Assembly (NCBI GenBank): GCA_029168955.1
Contig: JAPDOI010000296.1
Location: 124,001-188,000, forward strand
Length of the DNA: 64,000 nt
Reading direction: 5' to 3'
Origin: Aplectana chamaeleonis
Lineage: Eukaryota; Nematoda; Chromadorea; Rhabditida; Cosmocercidae
Shown: positions 1 through 13,910 of the stretch, one piece after another
Position numbering within the stretch: the first letter of the stretch is position 1
Layout of the letters: each line of letters begins with the position of its first letter
Translations under genes and position numbers: made by a program
Notes under the pieces: model-generated
Seen by the model: only the letters and a program-made list of their open reading frames with translations
The model's database searches: none
Told to the model about the DNA's origin: nothing

Positions 1-3000
1 ACCGGTTGTGAGGGGGCAGTGAAAGCCGGGTGAGGGGGCCACGAATTGCCGGCTGAGCGCTCCGCCATCTACCGGCTGAGGGGGCAGTGAAAGCGGGGTG
101 AGGGGGCCACGAATTGCCGGCTGAGCGCTCCGCCATCTACCGGTTGTGAGGCAGTGAAAGCCGGGTGAGGGGGCCACGAATTGCCGACTGAGCGCTCCGC
201 CATCTACCGGCTGAGGGGCAGCGAAAGCGGGGTGAGGGGGCCACGAATTGCCGGCTGAGCGCTCCGCCATCTACCGGTTGTGAGGGGGCAGTGAAAGCCG
301 GGTGAGGGGGCCACGAATTGCCGGCTGAGCGCTCCGCCATCTACCGGCTGAGGGGGCAGTGAAAGCCGGGTGAGGGGGCCACGAATTGCCGGCTGAGCGC
401 TCCGCCATCTACCGGTTGTGAGGGGGCAGTGAAAGCCGGGTGAGGGGGCCACGAATTGCCGGCTGAGCGCTCCGCCATCTACCGGTTGTGAGGGGGCAGT
501 GAAAGCCGGGTGAGGGGGCCACGAATTGCCGGCTGAGCGCTCCGCCATCTACCGGCTGAGGGGGCAGTGAAAGCCCCGTGAGGGGGCCACGAATTGCCGG
601 CTGAGCGCTCCGCCATCTACCGGCTGAAGGGGCAGTGAAAGCGGGGTGAGGGGGCCACGAATTGCCGGCTGAGCGCTCCGCCATCTACCGGCTGAGGGGG
701 CAGTGAAAGCGGGGAGAAGGGGCCACGAATTGCCGGCTGAGAGCTCCGCCATCTACCGGCTGAGGGGGCAGTGAAAGCCGGGTGAGGGGGCCACGAATTG
801 CCGGCTGAGCGCTCCGCCATTTATCGGCTGAGGGGGCAGTGAAAGCCGGGTGAGGGGGCCACGAATTGCCGGCTGAGCGCTCCGCCATCTACCGGCTGAA
901 GGGGCAGTGAAAGCGGGGTGAGGGGGCCACGAATTGCCGGCTGAGAGCTCCGCCATCTACCGGCTGAGGGGGCAGTGAAAGCGGGGTGAGGGGGCCACGA
1001 ATTGCCGGCTGAGCGCTCCGCCATCTACCGGTTGTGAGGGGGCAGTGAAAGCGGGGTGAGGGGGCCACGAATTGCCGGCTGAGAGCTCCGCCATCTACCG
1101 GCTGAGGGGGCAGTGAAATCCGGGTGAGGGGGCCACGAATTGCCGGCTGAGCGCTCCGCCATCTACCGGCTGAGGGGGCAGTGAAAGCCGGGTGAGGGGG
1201 CCACGAATTGCCGGCTGAGAGCTCCGCCATCTACCGGCTGAGGGGGGGGGGCAGTGAAAGCCGGGTGAGGGGGGCACGAATTGCCGGCTGAGCGCTCCGC
1301 CATCTACCGGCTGAAGGGGCAGTGAAAGCGGGGTGAGGGGGCCACGAATTGCCGGCTGAGCGCTCCGCCATCTACCGGCTGAGGGGCAGTGAAAGCCGGG
1401 TGAGGGGGCCACGAATTGCCGGCTGAGCGCTCCGCCATCTACCGGTTGTGAGGGGCAGTGAAAGCCGGGGTGAGGGGGCCACGAATTGCCGGCTGAGCGC
1501 TCCGCCATCTACCGGCTGAGGGGGCAGTGAAAGCGGGGTGAGGGGGCCACGAATTGCCGGCTGAGCGCTCCGCCATCTACCGGCTGAGGGGGCAGTGAAA
1601 GCGGGGTGAGGGGGCCACGAATTGCCGGCTGAGCGCTCCGCCATCTACCGGCTGAGGGGGCAGTGAAAGCCGGGTGAGGGGGCCACGAATTGCCGGCTGA
1701 GCGCTCCGCCATCTACCGGTTGTGAGGGGGCAGTGAAAGCCGGGTGAGGGGGCCACGAATTGCCGGCTGAGCGCTCCGCCATCTACCGGCTGAGGGGGCA
1801 GTGAAAGCCCCGTGAGGGGGCCACGAATTGCCGGCTGAGCGCTCCGCCATCTACCGGCTGAAGGGGCAGTGAAAGCCGGGTGAGGGGGCCACGAATTGCC
1901 GGCTGAGCGCTCCGCCATCTACCGGCTGAGGGGGCAGTGAAAGCCGGGTGAGGGGGCCACGAATTGCCGGCTGAGCGCTCCGCCATCTACCGGTTGTGAG
2001 GGGGCAGTGAAAGCCGGGTGAGCGGGCCACGAATTGCCGGCTGAGCGCTCCGCCATCTACCGGCTGAGGGCAGTGAAAGCGGGGTGAGGGGCCACGAATT
2101 GCCGGCTGAGCGCTCCGCCATCTGCCGGTTGTGAGAGGGCAGTGAAAGCCGGGTGAGGGGGCCACGAATTGCCGGCTGAGCGCTCCGCCATCTACCGGCT
2201 GAGGGGGCAGTGAAAGCGGGGTGAGGGGGCCACGAATTGCCGGCTGAGCGCTCCGCCATCTACCGGCTGAGGGGGCAGTGAAAGCCGGGTGAGGGGGCCA
2301 CGAATTGCCGGCTGAGCGCTCCGCCATCTACCGGCTGAAGGGGCAGTGAAAGCGGGGCGAGGGGGCCACGAATTGCCGGCTGAGCGCTCCGCCATCTACC
2401 AACTGAGAAGGCAGTGAAAGCGGGGTGAGGGGGCCACGAATTGCCGGCTGAGCGCTCCGCCATCTACCGGCTGAGGGGGCAGTGAAAGCGGGGCGAGGGG
2501 GCCACGAATTGCCGGCTGAGCGCTCCGCCATCTACCGGCTGAGGGGGCAGTGAAAGCGGGGTGAGGGGACGACGAATTGCCGGCTGAGCGCTCCGCCATC
2601 TACCGGCTGAGGGGCAGTGAAGCCCGGGAGAGGGGGCCCCGAATTGCCGGCTGAGAGCTCCGCCATCTACCGGCTGAGGGGGCAGTGAAAGCCCCGTGAG
2701 GGGGCCACGAATTGCCGGCTGAGCGCTCCGCCATCTACCGGTTGTGAGGGGGCAGTGAAAGCCGGGTGAGGGGGCCACGAATTGCCGGCTGAGCGCTCCG
2801 CCATCTACCGGTTGTGAGGGGGCAGTGAAAGCCGGGTGAGGGGGCCACGAATTGCCGGCTGAGCGCTCCGCCATCTACCGGCTGAGGGGCAGTGAAAGCG
2901 GGGTGAGGGGGCCACGAGTTGCCGGCTGAGCGCTCCGCCATCTACGGGCTGAGGGGGCAGTGAAAGCGGGGTGAGGGGGCCACGAATTGCCGGCTGAGCG

Positions 3001-6000
3001 CTCCGCCATCTACCGGTTGTGAGGGGCAGTGAAAGCCGGGTGAGGGGGCCACGAATTGCCGACTGAGCGCTCCGCCATCTACCGGCTGAGGGGGCAGTGA
3101 AAGCGGGGTGAGGGGGCCACGAATTGCCGGCTGAGCGCTCCGCCATCTACCGGTTGTGAGTGGGCAGTGAAAGCCGGGTGAGGGGGCCACGAATTGCCGG
3201 CTGAGCGCTCCGCCATCTACCGGTTGTGAGTGGGCAGTGAAAGCCGGGTGAGGGGGCCACGAATTGCCGGCTGAGCGCTCCGCCATCTACCGGTTGTGAG
3301 GGGGCAGTGAAAGCCGGGTGAGGGGCCACGAATTGCCGGCTGAGCGCTCCGCCATCTACCGGTTGTGAGTGGGCAGTGAAAGCCGGGTGAGGGGGCCACG
3401 AATTGCCGGCTGAGCGCTCCGCCATCTACCGGCTGAGGGGGCCACGAATTGCCGGCTGAGCGCTCCGCCATCTACCGGCTGAGGGGGCAGTGAAAGCAGG
3501 GTGAGGGGGCCACGAATTGTCGGCTGAGCGCTCCGCCATCTACCGGTTGTGAGGGAGCAGTGAAAGCCGGGTGAGCGGGCCACGAATTGCCGGCTGAGCG
3601 CTCCGCCATCTACCGGCTGAAGGGGCAGTGAAAGCCGGGTGAGCGGGCCACGAATTGCCGGCTGAGCGCTCCGCCATCTACCGGTTGTGAGGGGGCAGTG
3701 AAAGCGGGGTGAGGGGGCCACGAATTGCCGGCTGAGCGCTCCGCCATCTACCGGCTGAGGGGGCAGTGAAAGCGGGGTGAGGGGGCCACGAATTGCCGGC
3801 TGAGCGCTCCGCCATCTACCGGCTGAGGGGGCAGTGAAAGCCCCGTGAGGGGGCCACGAATTGCCGGCTGAGCGCTCCGCCATCTACCGGTTGTGAGGGG
3901 CAGTGAAAGCCGGGTGAGGGGGCCACGAATTGCCGGCTGAGCGCTCCGCCATCTACCGGTTGTGAGGGCAGTGAAAGCCGGGTGAGGGGGCCACGATTTG
4001 CCGGCTGAGCGCTCCGCCATCTACCGGTTGTGAGAGGGCAGTGAAAGCCGGGTGAGGGGGCCACGAATTGCCGGCTGAGCGCTCCGCCATCTACCGGCTG
4101 AGGGGGCAGTGAAAGCTGGGTGAGGGGGCCACGAATTGCCGGCTGAGCGCTCCGCCATCTACCGGTTGTGAGGGGGCAGTGAACGCGGGTGGAGGGGGCC
4201 ACGAATTGCCGGCTGAGAGCTCCGCCATCTACCGGCTGAGGGGGCAGTGAAAGCGGGTGGAGGGGGCCACGAATTGCCGGCTGAGCGCTCCGCTATCTAC
4301 CGGTTGTGAGGGGGCAGTGAAAGCGGGGAGAGGGGGCCACGAATTGCCGGCTGAGCGCTCCGCCATCTACCGGTTGTGAGGGGGCAGTGAAAGCCGGGTG
4401 AGGGGGCCACGAATTGCCGGCTGAGCGCTCCGCCATCTACCGGCTGAAGGGGCAGTGAACGCGGGTGGAGGGGGCCACGAATTGCCGGCTGAGCGCTCCG
4501 CCATCTACCGGTTGTGAGGGGGCAGTGAAAGCCGGGTGAGGGGGCCACGAATTGCCGGCTGAGCGCTCCGCCATCTACCGGTTGTGAGAGGGCAGTAAAA
4601 GCCGGGTGAGGGGGCCACGAATTGCCGGCTGAGCGCTCCGCCATCTACCGGTTGTGAGGGCGGTGAAAGCCGGGTGAGGGGGCCACGATTTGCCGGCTGA
4701 GCGCTCCGCCATCTACCGGCTGAGGGGGCAGTGAAAGCGGGGTGAGGGGGCCACGAATTGCCGGCTGAGCGCTCCGCCATCTACCGGCTGAGGGGGCAGT
4801 GAAAGCGGGGAGAGGGGGCCACGAATTGCCGGCTGAGCGCTCCGCCATCTACCGGTTGTGAGGGGGCCACGAATTGCCAGCTGAACGCTCCGCCATCTAC
4901 CGGCTGAAGGGGCAGTGAACGCGGGTGGAGGGGGCCACGAATTGCCAGCTGAGCGCTCCGCCATCTAACGGCTGAGGGGGCAGTGAAAGCCGGGTGAGGG
5001 GGCCACGAATTGCCGGCTGAGCGCTCCGCCATCTACCGGCTGAAGGGGCAGTGAACGCGGGGGGAGGGGGGCACGAATTGCCGGCTGGGCGCTCCGCCAT
5101 CTACCGGTTGTGAGGGCAGTGAAAGCCGGGTGAGGGGGCCACGCTTTGCCGGCTGAGCCCGCCGCCACCTACCGGCTGAGATGGCAGTGAAGGCTGGGTG
5201 AGGGGGCCACGAATTGCCGGCTGAGCGCTCCGCCATCTACCGGTTGTGAGGGGGCAGTGAAAGCCGGGTGAGGGGGCCACGAATTGCCGGCTGAGCGCTC
5301 CGCCATCTACCGGTTGTGAGGGGGCAGTGAAAGCCGGGTGAGGGGGCCACGAATTGCCGGCTGAGCGCTCGGCCATCAACCGGTTGTGAGGGCAGTGAAA
5401 GCCGGGTGAGGGGGCCACGAATTGCCGGCTGAGCGCTCCGCCATCTACCGGTTGTGAGGGGGCAGTGAAAGCCGGGTGAGGGGGCCACGAATTGCCGGCT
5501 GGGCGCTCCGCCATCTACCGGCTGTGAGGGGGCAGGGAACGCGGGGTGAGGGGGCCACGAATTGCCCGCTCCCCGCTCCGCCAGCTCCCGGTTGTGAGGG
5601 GGGCAGGGAAAGCCGGGTGAGGGGGCCACGAATTGCCGGCTGAGCGCTCCGCCATCTACCGGTTGTGAGGGGGCAGTGAAAGCCGGGTGAGGGGGCCACG
5701 AATTGCCGGCTGAGCGCTCCGCCATCTACCGGCTGAGGGGGCAGTGAAAGCCGGGTGAGGGGGCCACGAATTGCCGGCTGAGCGCTCCGCCATCTACCGG
5801 TTGTGAGGGGGCAGTGAAAGCCGGGTGAGGGGGCCACGAATTGCCGGCTGAGCGCTCCGCCATCTACCGGTTGTGAGGGGGCAGTGAAAGCCGGGTGAGG
5901 GGGCCACGAATTGCCGGCTGAGCGCTCCGCCATCTACCGGCTGAGGGGGCAGTGAAAGCGGGGTGAGGGGGCCACGAATTGCCGGCTGAGCGCTCCGCCA

Positions 6001-9000
6001 TCTACCGGCTGAGGGGGCAGTGAAAGCGGGGTGAGGGGGCCACGAATTGCCGGCTGAGCGCTCCGCCATCTACCGGTTGTGAGAGGGCAGTGAAAGCCGG
6101 GTGAGGGGGCCACGAATTGCCGGCTGAGCGCTCCGCCATCTACCGGCTGAGGAGGCAGTGAAAGCCGGGTGAGGGGGCCACGAATTGCCGGCTGAGCGCT
6201 CCACCATTTATCGGCTGAAGGGCAGTGAACGCGGGGTGAGGGGGCCACGAATTGCCGGCTGAGCGCTCCGCCATCTACCGGTTGTGAGTGGGCAGTGAAA
6301 GCCGGGTGAGCGGCCACGAATTGCCGGCTGAGCGCTCCGCAATCTACCGGCTGTGAGTGAGCAGTGAAAGCCGGGTGAAGGGGCCACGAATTGCCGGCTG
6401 AGAGCTCCGCCATCTACCGGCTGAGGGGGCAGTGAAAGCCGGGTGAGGGGCCACGAATTGCCGGCTGAGCGCTCCGCCATCTACCGGCTGAGGGGGCAGT
6501 GAAAGCCGGGTGAGGGGGCCACGAATTGCCGGCTGAGCGCTCCGCCATCTACCGGTTGTGAGGGGGCAGTGAAAGCCGGGTGAGGGGGCCACGAATTGCC
6601 GGCTGAGCGCTCCGCCATCTACCGGCTGAAGGGCAGTGAAAGCGGGGTGAGGGGCCCCGAATTGTCGGCTGAGCGCTCCGCCATCTACCGGTTGTGAGGG
6701 GGCAGTGAAAGCCGGGTGAGGGGGCCACGAATTGCCGGCTGAGCGCTCCGCCATCTACCGGCTGAGGGGGCAGTGAAAGCGGGGTGAGGGGGCCACGAAT
6801 TGCCGGCTGAGCGCTCCGCCATCTACCGGCTGAGGGGGCCACGAATTGCCGGCTGAGCGCTCCGCCATCTACCGGCTGAGGGGGCAGTGAAAGCAGGGTG
6901 AGGGGGCCACGAATTGCCGGCTGAGCGCTCCGCCATCTACCGGTTGTGAGTGGGCAGAGAAAGCCGGGTGAGGGGCCACGAATTGCCGGCTGAGCGCTCC
7001 GCCATCTACCGGCTGAGGGGGCAGTGAAAGCGGGGTGAGGGGGTCACGAATTGCCGGCTGAGCGCTCCGCCATCTACCGGTTGTGAGGGGGCAGTGAAAG
7101 CCGGGTGAGAAGGCCACGAATTGCCGGCTGAGAGCTCCGCCATCTACTGGCTGAGGGCAGTGAAAGCCGGGTGAGGGGGCCACGAATTGCCGGCTGAGCG
7201 CTCCGCCATCTACCGGTTGTGAGGGGCAGTGAAAGCCGGGTGAGGGGGCCCCGAATTGCGGGCTGAGAGCTCCGCCATCTCCGGGCTGAGGGGGCAGTGA
7301 AAGCTGGGTGAGGGGGCCACGAATTGCCGGCTTAGCGCTCCACCATTTATCGGCTAAGGGGCAGTGAAAGCCGGGTGAGAAGGCCACGAATTGCCGGCTG
7401 AGCGCTCCGCCATCTACCGGCTGAAGGGGCAGTGAAAGCGGGGTGAGGGGGCCACGAATTGCCGGCTGAGAGCTCCGCCATCTACCGGCTAAGGGGGCAG
7501 TGAAAGCCGGGTGAGGGGGCCACGAATTGCCGGCTGAGCGCTCCGCCATCTACCGGCTGAGGGGGCAGTGAAAGCGGGGAGAAGGGGCCACGAATTGCCG
7601 GCTGAGGGCTCCGCCATCTACCGGCTGAGGGGGCAGTGAAAGCCGGGTGAGGGGCCACGAATTGCCGGCTGAGCGCTCCGCCATCTACCGGTTGTGAGGG
7701 GGCAGTGAAAGCCGGGTGAGAAGGCCACGAATTGCCGGCTGAGCGCTCCGCCATCTACCGGTTGTGAGGGGGGCAGGGAAAGCCGGGTGAGGGGGCCACG
7801 AATTGCCGGCTGAGCGCTCCGCCATCTACCGGTTGTGAGGGGGCAGTGAAAGCCGGGTGAGGGGGCCACGAATTGCCGGCTGAGCGCTCCGCCATCTACC
7901 GGTTGTGAGGGGGCAGTGAAAGCCGGGTGAGGGGGCCACGAATTTCGGGCTGAGCGCTCCGCCATCTACCGGCTGAGGGGGCAGTGAAAGCCGGGTGAGG
8001 GGGCCACGAATTGCCGGCTGAGCGCTCCGCCATCTACCGGTTGTGAGGGGGCAGTGAAAGCCGGGTGAGGGGGCCACGAATTGCCGGCTGAGCGCTCCAC
8101 CATTTATCGGCTGAGGGGCAGTGAACGCGGGGTGAGGGGGCCACGAATTGCCGGCTGAGCGCTCCGCCATCTACCGGTTGTGAGGGGGCAGTGAAAGCCG
8201 GGTGAGGGGGCCACGAATTGCCGGCTGAGAGCTCCGCCATCTACCGGTTGTGAGGGGCAGTGAAAGCCGGGTGAGGGCCACGAATTGCCGGCGGGGCGCT
8301 CCGCCATCTACCGGTTGTGAGGGGGCAGTGAAAGCTGGGTGAGGGGGCCACGAATTGCCGGCTGAGCGCTCCGCCATCTACCGGTTGTGAGGGGGCAGTG
8401 AAAGCCGGGTGAGGGGGCCACGAATTGCCGGCTGAGCGCTCCGCCATCTACCGGCTGAAGGGGCAGTGAAAGCGGGGTGAGGGGGCCACGAATTGCCGGC
8501 TGAGCGCTCCGCCATCTACCGGTTGTGAGGGGGCAGTGAAAGCCGGGTGAGGGGGCCACGAATTGCCGGCTGAGCGCTCCGCCATCTACCGGCTGAGGGG
8601 GCAGTGAAAGCCGGGTGAGGGGGGCACGAATTGCCGGCTGAGCGCTCCGCCATCTACCGGCTGAAGGGGCAGTGAAAGCGGGGTGAGGGGGCCACGAATT
8701 GCCGGCTGAGCGCTCCGCCATCTACCGGCTGAGGGGGCAGTGAAAGCGGGGAGAAGGGGCCACGAATTGCCGGCTGAGAGCTCCGCCATCTACCGGCTGA
8801 GGGGGCAGTGAAAGCCGGGTGAGGGGGCCACGAATTGCCGGCTGAGCGCTCCGCCATCTACCGGCTGAGGGGGCAGTGAAAGCCGGGTGAGGGGCCACGA
8901 ATTGCCGGCTGAGCGCTCCGCCATCTACCGGTTGTGAGGGGGCAGTGAAAGCCGGGTGAGGGGGCCACGAATTGCCGGCTGAGCGCTCCGCCATCTACCG

Positions 9001-12000
9001 GTTGTGAGGGGGCAGTGAAAGCCGGGTGAGGGGCCACGAATTGCCGGCTGAGCGCTCCGCCATCTACCGGCTGAGGGGGCAGTGAAAGCAGGGTGAGGGG
9101 GCCACGAATTGCCGGCTGAGCGCTCCGCCATCTACCGGTTGTGAGTGGGCAGTGAAAGCCGGGTGAGGGGGCCACGAATTGCCGGCTGAGCGCTCCACCA
9201 TTTATCGGCTGAGGGGGCAGTGAAAGCGGGGTGAGGGGGCCACGAATTGCCGGCTGAGCGCTCCGCCATCTACCGGCTGAGGGGGCAGTGAAAGCCGGGT
9301 GAGGGGCCACGAATTGCCGGCTGAGCGCTCCGCCATCTACCGGTTGTGAGTGGGCAGTGAAAGCCGGGTGAGGGGGCCACGAATTGCCGGCTGAGCGCTC
9401 CGCCATCTACCGGTTGTGAGGGGGCAGTGAAAGCCGGGTGAGGGGGCCACGAATTGCCGGCTGAGCGCTCCGCCATCTACCGGTTGTGAGGGGGCAGTGA
9501 AAGCCGGGTGAGGGGCCACGAATTGCCGGCTGAGCGCTCCGCCATCTACCGGTTGTGAGGGGGCAGTGAAAGCCGGGTGAGGGGGCCACGAATTGCCGGC
9601 TGAGCGCTCCGCCATCTACCGGCTGAGGGGGCAGTGAAAGCGGGGTGAGGGGGCCACGAATTGCCGGCTGAGCGCTCCGCCATCTACCGGTTGTGAGGGG
9701 GCAGTGAAAGCCGGGTGAGGGGGCCACGAATTGCCGGCTGAGCGCTCCACCATTTATCGGCTGAGGGGCAGTGAACGCGGGGTGAGGGGGCCACGAATTG
9801 CCGGCTGAGCGCTCCGCCATCTACCGGCTGAGGGGGCAGTGAAAGCGGGGAGAAGGGGCCACGAATTGCCGGCTGAGAGCTCCGCCATCTACCGGCTGAG
9901 GGGGCAGTGAAAGCTGGGTGAGGGGGCCACGAATTGCCGGCTGAGCGCTCCACCATTTATCGGCTGAGGGGCAGTGAACGCGGGGTGAGGGGGCCACGAA
10001 TTTCCGGCTGAGCGCTCCGCCATCTACCGGCTAAGGGGGTAGTGAAAGCCCCGTGAGGGGGCCACGAATTGCCGGCTGAGCGCTCCGCCATCTACCGGCT
10101 GAGAAGGCAGTGAAAGCGGGGTGAGGGGGCCACGAATTGCCGGCTGGGCGCTCCGGCATTTATCGGCTGAGGGGCAGTGAACGCGGGGTGAGGGGGCCAC
10201 GAATTGCCGGCTGAGCGCTCCGCCATCTACCGGCTGAGGGGGCAGTGAAAGCTGGGTGAGGGGGCCACGAATTGCCGGCTGAGCGCTCCACCATTTATCG
10301 GCTGAGGGGCAGTGAACGCGGGGTGAGGGGGCCACGAATTTCCGGCTGAGCGCTCCGCCATCTACCGGCTGAGGGGGCAGTGAAAGCGGGGTGAAGGGGC
10401 CACGAATTGCCGGCTGAGCGCTCCGCCATCTACCGGCTGAGGGGGCAGTGAAAGCGGGGTGAAGGGGCCACGAATTGCCGGCTGAGCGCTCCGCCATCTA
10501 CCGGCTGAGGGGGCAGTGAAAGCGGGGTGAGGGGGCCACGAATTGCCGGCTGAGCGCTCCGCCATCTACCGGTTGTGAGGGGGCAGTGAAAGCCGGGTGA
10601 GGGGGCCACGAATTGCCGGCTGAGCGCTCCGCCATCTACCGGCTGAGGGGGCAGTGAAAGCGGGTGGAGGGGGCCACGAATTGCCGGCTGAGCGCTCCGC
10701 CATCTACCGGTTGTGAGGGGGCAGTGAAAGCCGGGTGAGGGGGCCACGAATTGCCGGCTGAGCGCTCCGCCATCTACCGGCTGAAGGGGCAGTGAAAGCG
10801 GGGTGAGGGGGCCACGAATTGCCGGCTGAGCGCTCCGCCATCTACCGGCTGAAGGGGCAGTGAACGCGGGTGGAGGGGGCCACGAATTGCCGGCTGAGCG
10901 CTCCGCCATCTACCGGTTGTGAGGGGGCAGTGAAAGCCGGGTGAGGGGGCCACGAATTGCCGGCTGAGCGCTCCGCCATCTACCGGCTGAGGGGGCAGTG
11001 AAAGCGGGGTGAGGGGGCCACGAATTGCCGGCTGAGCGCTCCGCCATCTACCAACTGAGAAGGCAGTGAAAGCGGGGTGAAGGGCCACGAATTGCCGGCT
11101 GAGCGCCCCGCCACCTGCGGGGGGAGGGGGCGGTGAAGGGGGGGTGAGGGGGCCACGAATTGCCGGCTGAGCGCTCCGCCATCTACCGGCTGAGGGGGCA
11201 GTGAAAGCGGGGTGAGGGGGCCACGAATTGCCGGCTGAGCGCTCCGCCATCTACCGGTTGTGAGGGGGCAGTGAAAGCCGGGTGAGGGGGCCACGAATTG
11301 CCGGCTGAGCGCTCCGCCATCTACCGGTTGTGAGGGGCAGTGAAAGCCGGGTGAGGGGGCCACGAATTGCCGGCTGAGCGCTCCGCCATCTACCGGTTGT
11401 GAGGGGCAGTGAAAGCCGGGTGAGGGGGCCACGAATTGCCGGCTGAGCGCTCCGCCATCTACCGGCTGAGGGGGCAGTGAAAGCCGGGTGAGGGCCACGA
11501 ATTGCCGGCTGAGCGCTCCGCCATCTACCGGCTGAGGGGGCAGTGAAAGCGGGGTGAGGGGGCCACGAATTGCCGGCTGAGCGCTCCGCCATCTACCGGT
11601 TGTGAGGGCAGTGAAAGCCGGGTGAGGGGGCCACGAATTGCCGGCTGAGCGCTCCGCCATCTACCGGTTGTGAGGGGGCAGTGAAAGCCGGGTGAGGGGG
11701 CCACGAATTGCCGGCTGAGCGCTCCGCCATCTACCGGTTGTGAGGGCAGTGAAAGCCGGGTGAGGGGGCCACGAATTGCCGGCTGAGCGCTCCGCCATCT
11801 ACCGGTTGTGAGGGGCAGTGAAAGCCGGGTGAGGGGGCCACGAATTGCCGGCTGAGCGCTCCGCCATCTACCGGCTGAGGGGCAGTGAAAGCGGGGTGAG
11901 GGGGCCACGAATTGCCGGCTGAGCGCTCCGCCATCTACCGGTTGTGAGGGGCAGTGAAAGCCGGGTGAGGGGCCACGAATTGCCGGCTGAGCGCTCCGCC

Positions 12001-13319
12001 ATCTACCGGCTGAGGGGGCAGTGAAAGCGGGGTGAGGGGGCCACGAATTGCCGGCTGAGCGCTCCGCCATCTACCGGCTGAGGGGGCAGTGAAAGCTGGG
12101 TGAGGTGGCCACGAATTGCCGGCTGAGCGCTCCGCCATCTACCGGTTGTGAGGGGGCAGTGAAAGCCGGGTGAGGGGGCCACGAATTGCCGGCTGAGCGC
12201 TCCGCCATCTACCGGCTGAGGGGGCAGTGAAAGCGGGGAGAAGGGGCCACGAATTGCCGGCTGAGCGCTCCGCCATCTACCGGCTGAGGGGGCAGTGAAA
12301 GCCGGGTGAGGGGGCCACGAATTGCCGGCTGAGCGCTCCGCCATCTACCGGCTGAAGGGGCAGTGAAAGCGGGGTGAGGGGGCCACGAATTGCCGGCTGA
12401 GCGCTCCGCCATCTACCGGCTGAGGGGGCAGTGAAAGCGGGGAGAAGGGGCCACGAATTGCCGGCTGAGAGCTCCGCCATCTACCGGCTGAGGGGGCAGT
12501 GAAAGCTGGGTGAGGGGGCCACGAATTGCCGGCTGAGCGCTCCACCATTTATCGGCTGAGGGGCAGTGAACGCGGGGTGAGGGGGCCACGAATTTCCGGC
12601 TGAGCGCTCCGCCATCTACCGGCTGAGGGGGCAGTGAAAGCGGGGTGAAGGGGCCACGAATTGCCGGCTGAGCGCTCCGCCATCTACCGGTTGTGAGGGG
12701 GCAGTGAACGCGGGTGGAGGGGGCCACGAATTGCCGGCTGAGCGCTCCGCCATCTACCGGCTGAGGGGGCAGTGAAAGCGGGGTGAGGGGGCCACGAATT
12801 GCCGGCTGAGCGCTCCGCCATCTACCGGCTGAGGGGGCAGTGAAAGCGGGGTGAGGGGGCCACGAATTGCCGGCTGAGAGCTCCGCCATCTACCGGCTGA
12901 GGGGGCAGTGAAAGCGGGTGGAGGGGGCCACGAATTGCCGGCTGAGCGCTCCGCCATCTACCGGCTGAGGGGGCAGTGAAAGCGGGGTGAGGGGGCCACG
13001 AATTGCCGGCTGAGCGCTCCGCCATCTACCGGCTGAGGGGGCAGTGAAAGCGGGGTGAGGGGGCCACGAATTGCCGGCTGAGCGCTCCGCCATCTACCGG
13101 CTGAAGGGGCAGTGAACGCGGGTGGAGGGGGCCACGAATTGCCGGCTGAGCGCTCCGCCATCTACCGGCTGAGGGGGCAGTGAAAGCGGGGTGAGGGGGC
13201 CACGAATTGCCGGCTGAGCGCTCCGCCATCTACCGGCTGAGGGGGCAGTGAAAGCGGGGTGAGGGGGCCACGAATTGCCGGCTGAGCGCTCCACCATTTA
13301 TCGGCTGAGGGGGCAGTGA
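1..13319. repeat. 68/70-bp GC-rich satellite array, about 195 units
   Basis: A continuous head-to-tail array that begins before the window and ends at about 13319. The basic unit is 68 bp; a second class, in which CTGAG is replaced by TTGTGAG, gives 70 bp, and shorter units lack part of the G run. Each unit contains the box CCGGCTGAG twice, a GAGCGCTC palindrome, a CAGTGAAAG box, a G-rich stretch and CCACGAATTG. Diagnostic variants recur in the same order, for example the AGAAGGGG / GAGAGCTCC / CACCATTTATCGG sets near 9848-10032 and 12438-12612, so multi-unit blocks were duplicated. The minus strand is free of stops in most units, which gives many overlapping open frames that start with MAERSAGNSWPP. 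I read these as by-products: 68 and 70 are not multiples of three, so the frame changes every unit. Function unknown. Confidence 0.97.
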
Positions 13320-13910
13320 ATACCGGGGCTCGCCCGGGTACAATGTTTAGTCAGCCGGTATTGCCTGCCCCCTCCGCTGGCGTTACTGCCTGAGTGGTTA
13401 TTCTACCAAATCAATCACTGCCGATCTGAATAATTTTACAAAAAAAAGCTGTGATACGTGGTGAGTAGCGCATTTGTGGGCCTAGTTAAACGAGAATTTA
13501 GTCAGCTAGTTTTTACTGATTGGTTATCAGATCAAACAGTACGAGTCAATACTTTTGATTTTTCGCATTCCGTGATTAAGTATTTTTTTGAATGGGATAT
13601 GGCGGTGGATTTCGTCAGCAAGTTGGCGATTCCCTCTTTGACAAAAAAAACAATGGCACGCCACATCATACCATTTTACAACGACGTTTAACGACATTAA
13701 TAGAATTCTGTTGCAAACTCTGCCAAAACCTGATGGACGACTTGTTGAATGAGCCGTACAGTTGGCAGTCAACCTCAGTGAGCCAGAGGTTCGTGCGCGA
13801 TCAAGGATCAATTCCGCGAGAATTCCATATTTTTGCGAAGTTGGAGTCACGAGAGTAGGATAAAGAAGTCGAGCGTAGTCGTTTAAATCTTTACACAAAC
13901 GTTCGACGTT
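13320..13910. other. Array flank, no gene recognised
   Basis: The satellite stops within a CAGTGAA box and is followed by a short GC-rich stretch with CCGGGGCTCGCCCGGG, then AT-rich sequence. Open frames of 77-131 codons overlap on both strands here, but none has a recognisable domain or a convincing exon structure. Confidence 0.5.

Noticed and set aside
137..13297. Dozens of overlapping minus-strand open frames starting MAERSAGNSWPP in the 68-bp array
   Set aside because: The unit length is 68 or 70, so the frame shifts each unit; stops are absent only because the unit lacks them. No conservation of one frame across units.
1..13319. CRISPR array
   Set aside because: The whole unit is repeated with no unique spacers, and the context is eukaryotic.
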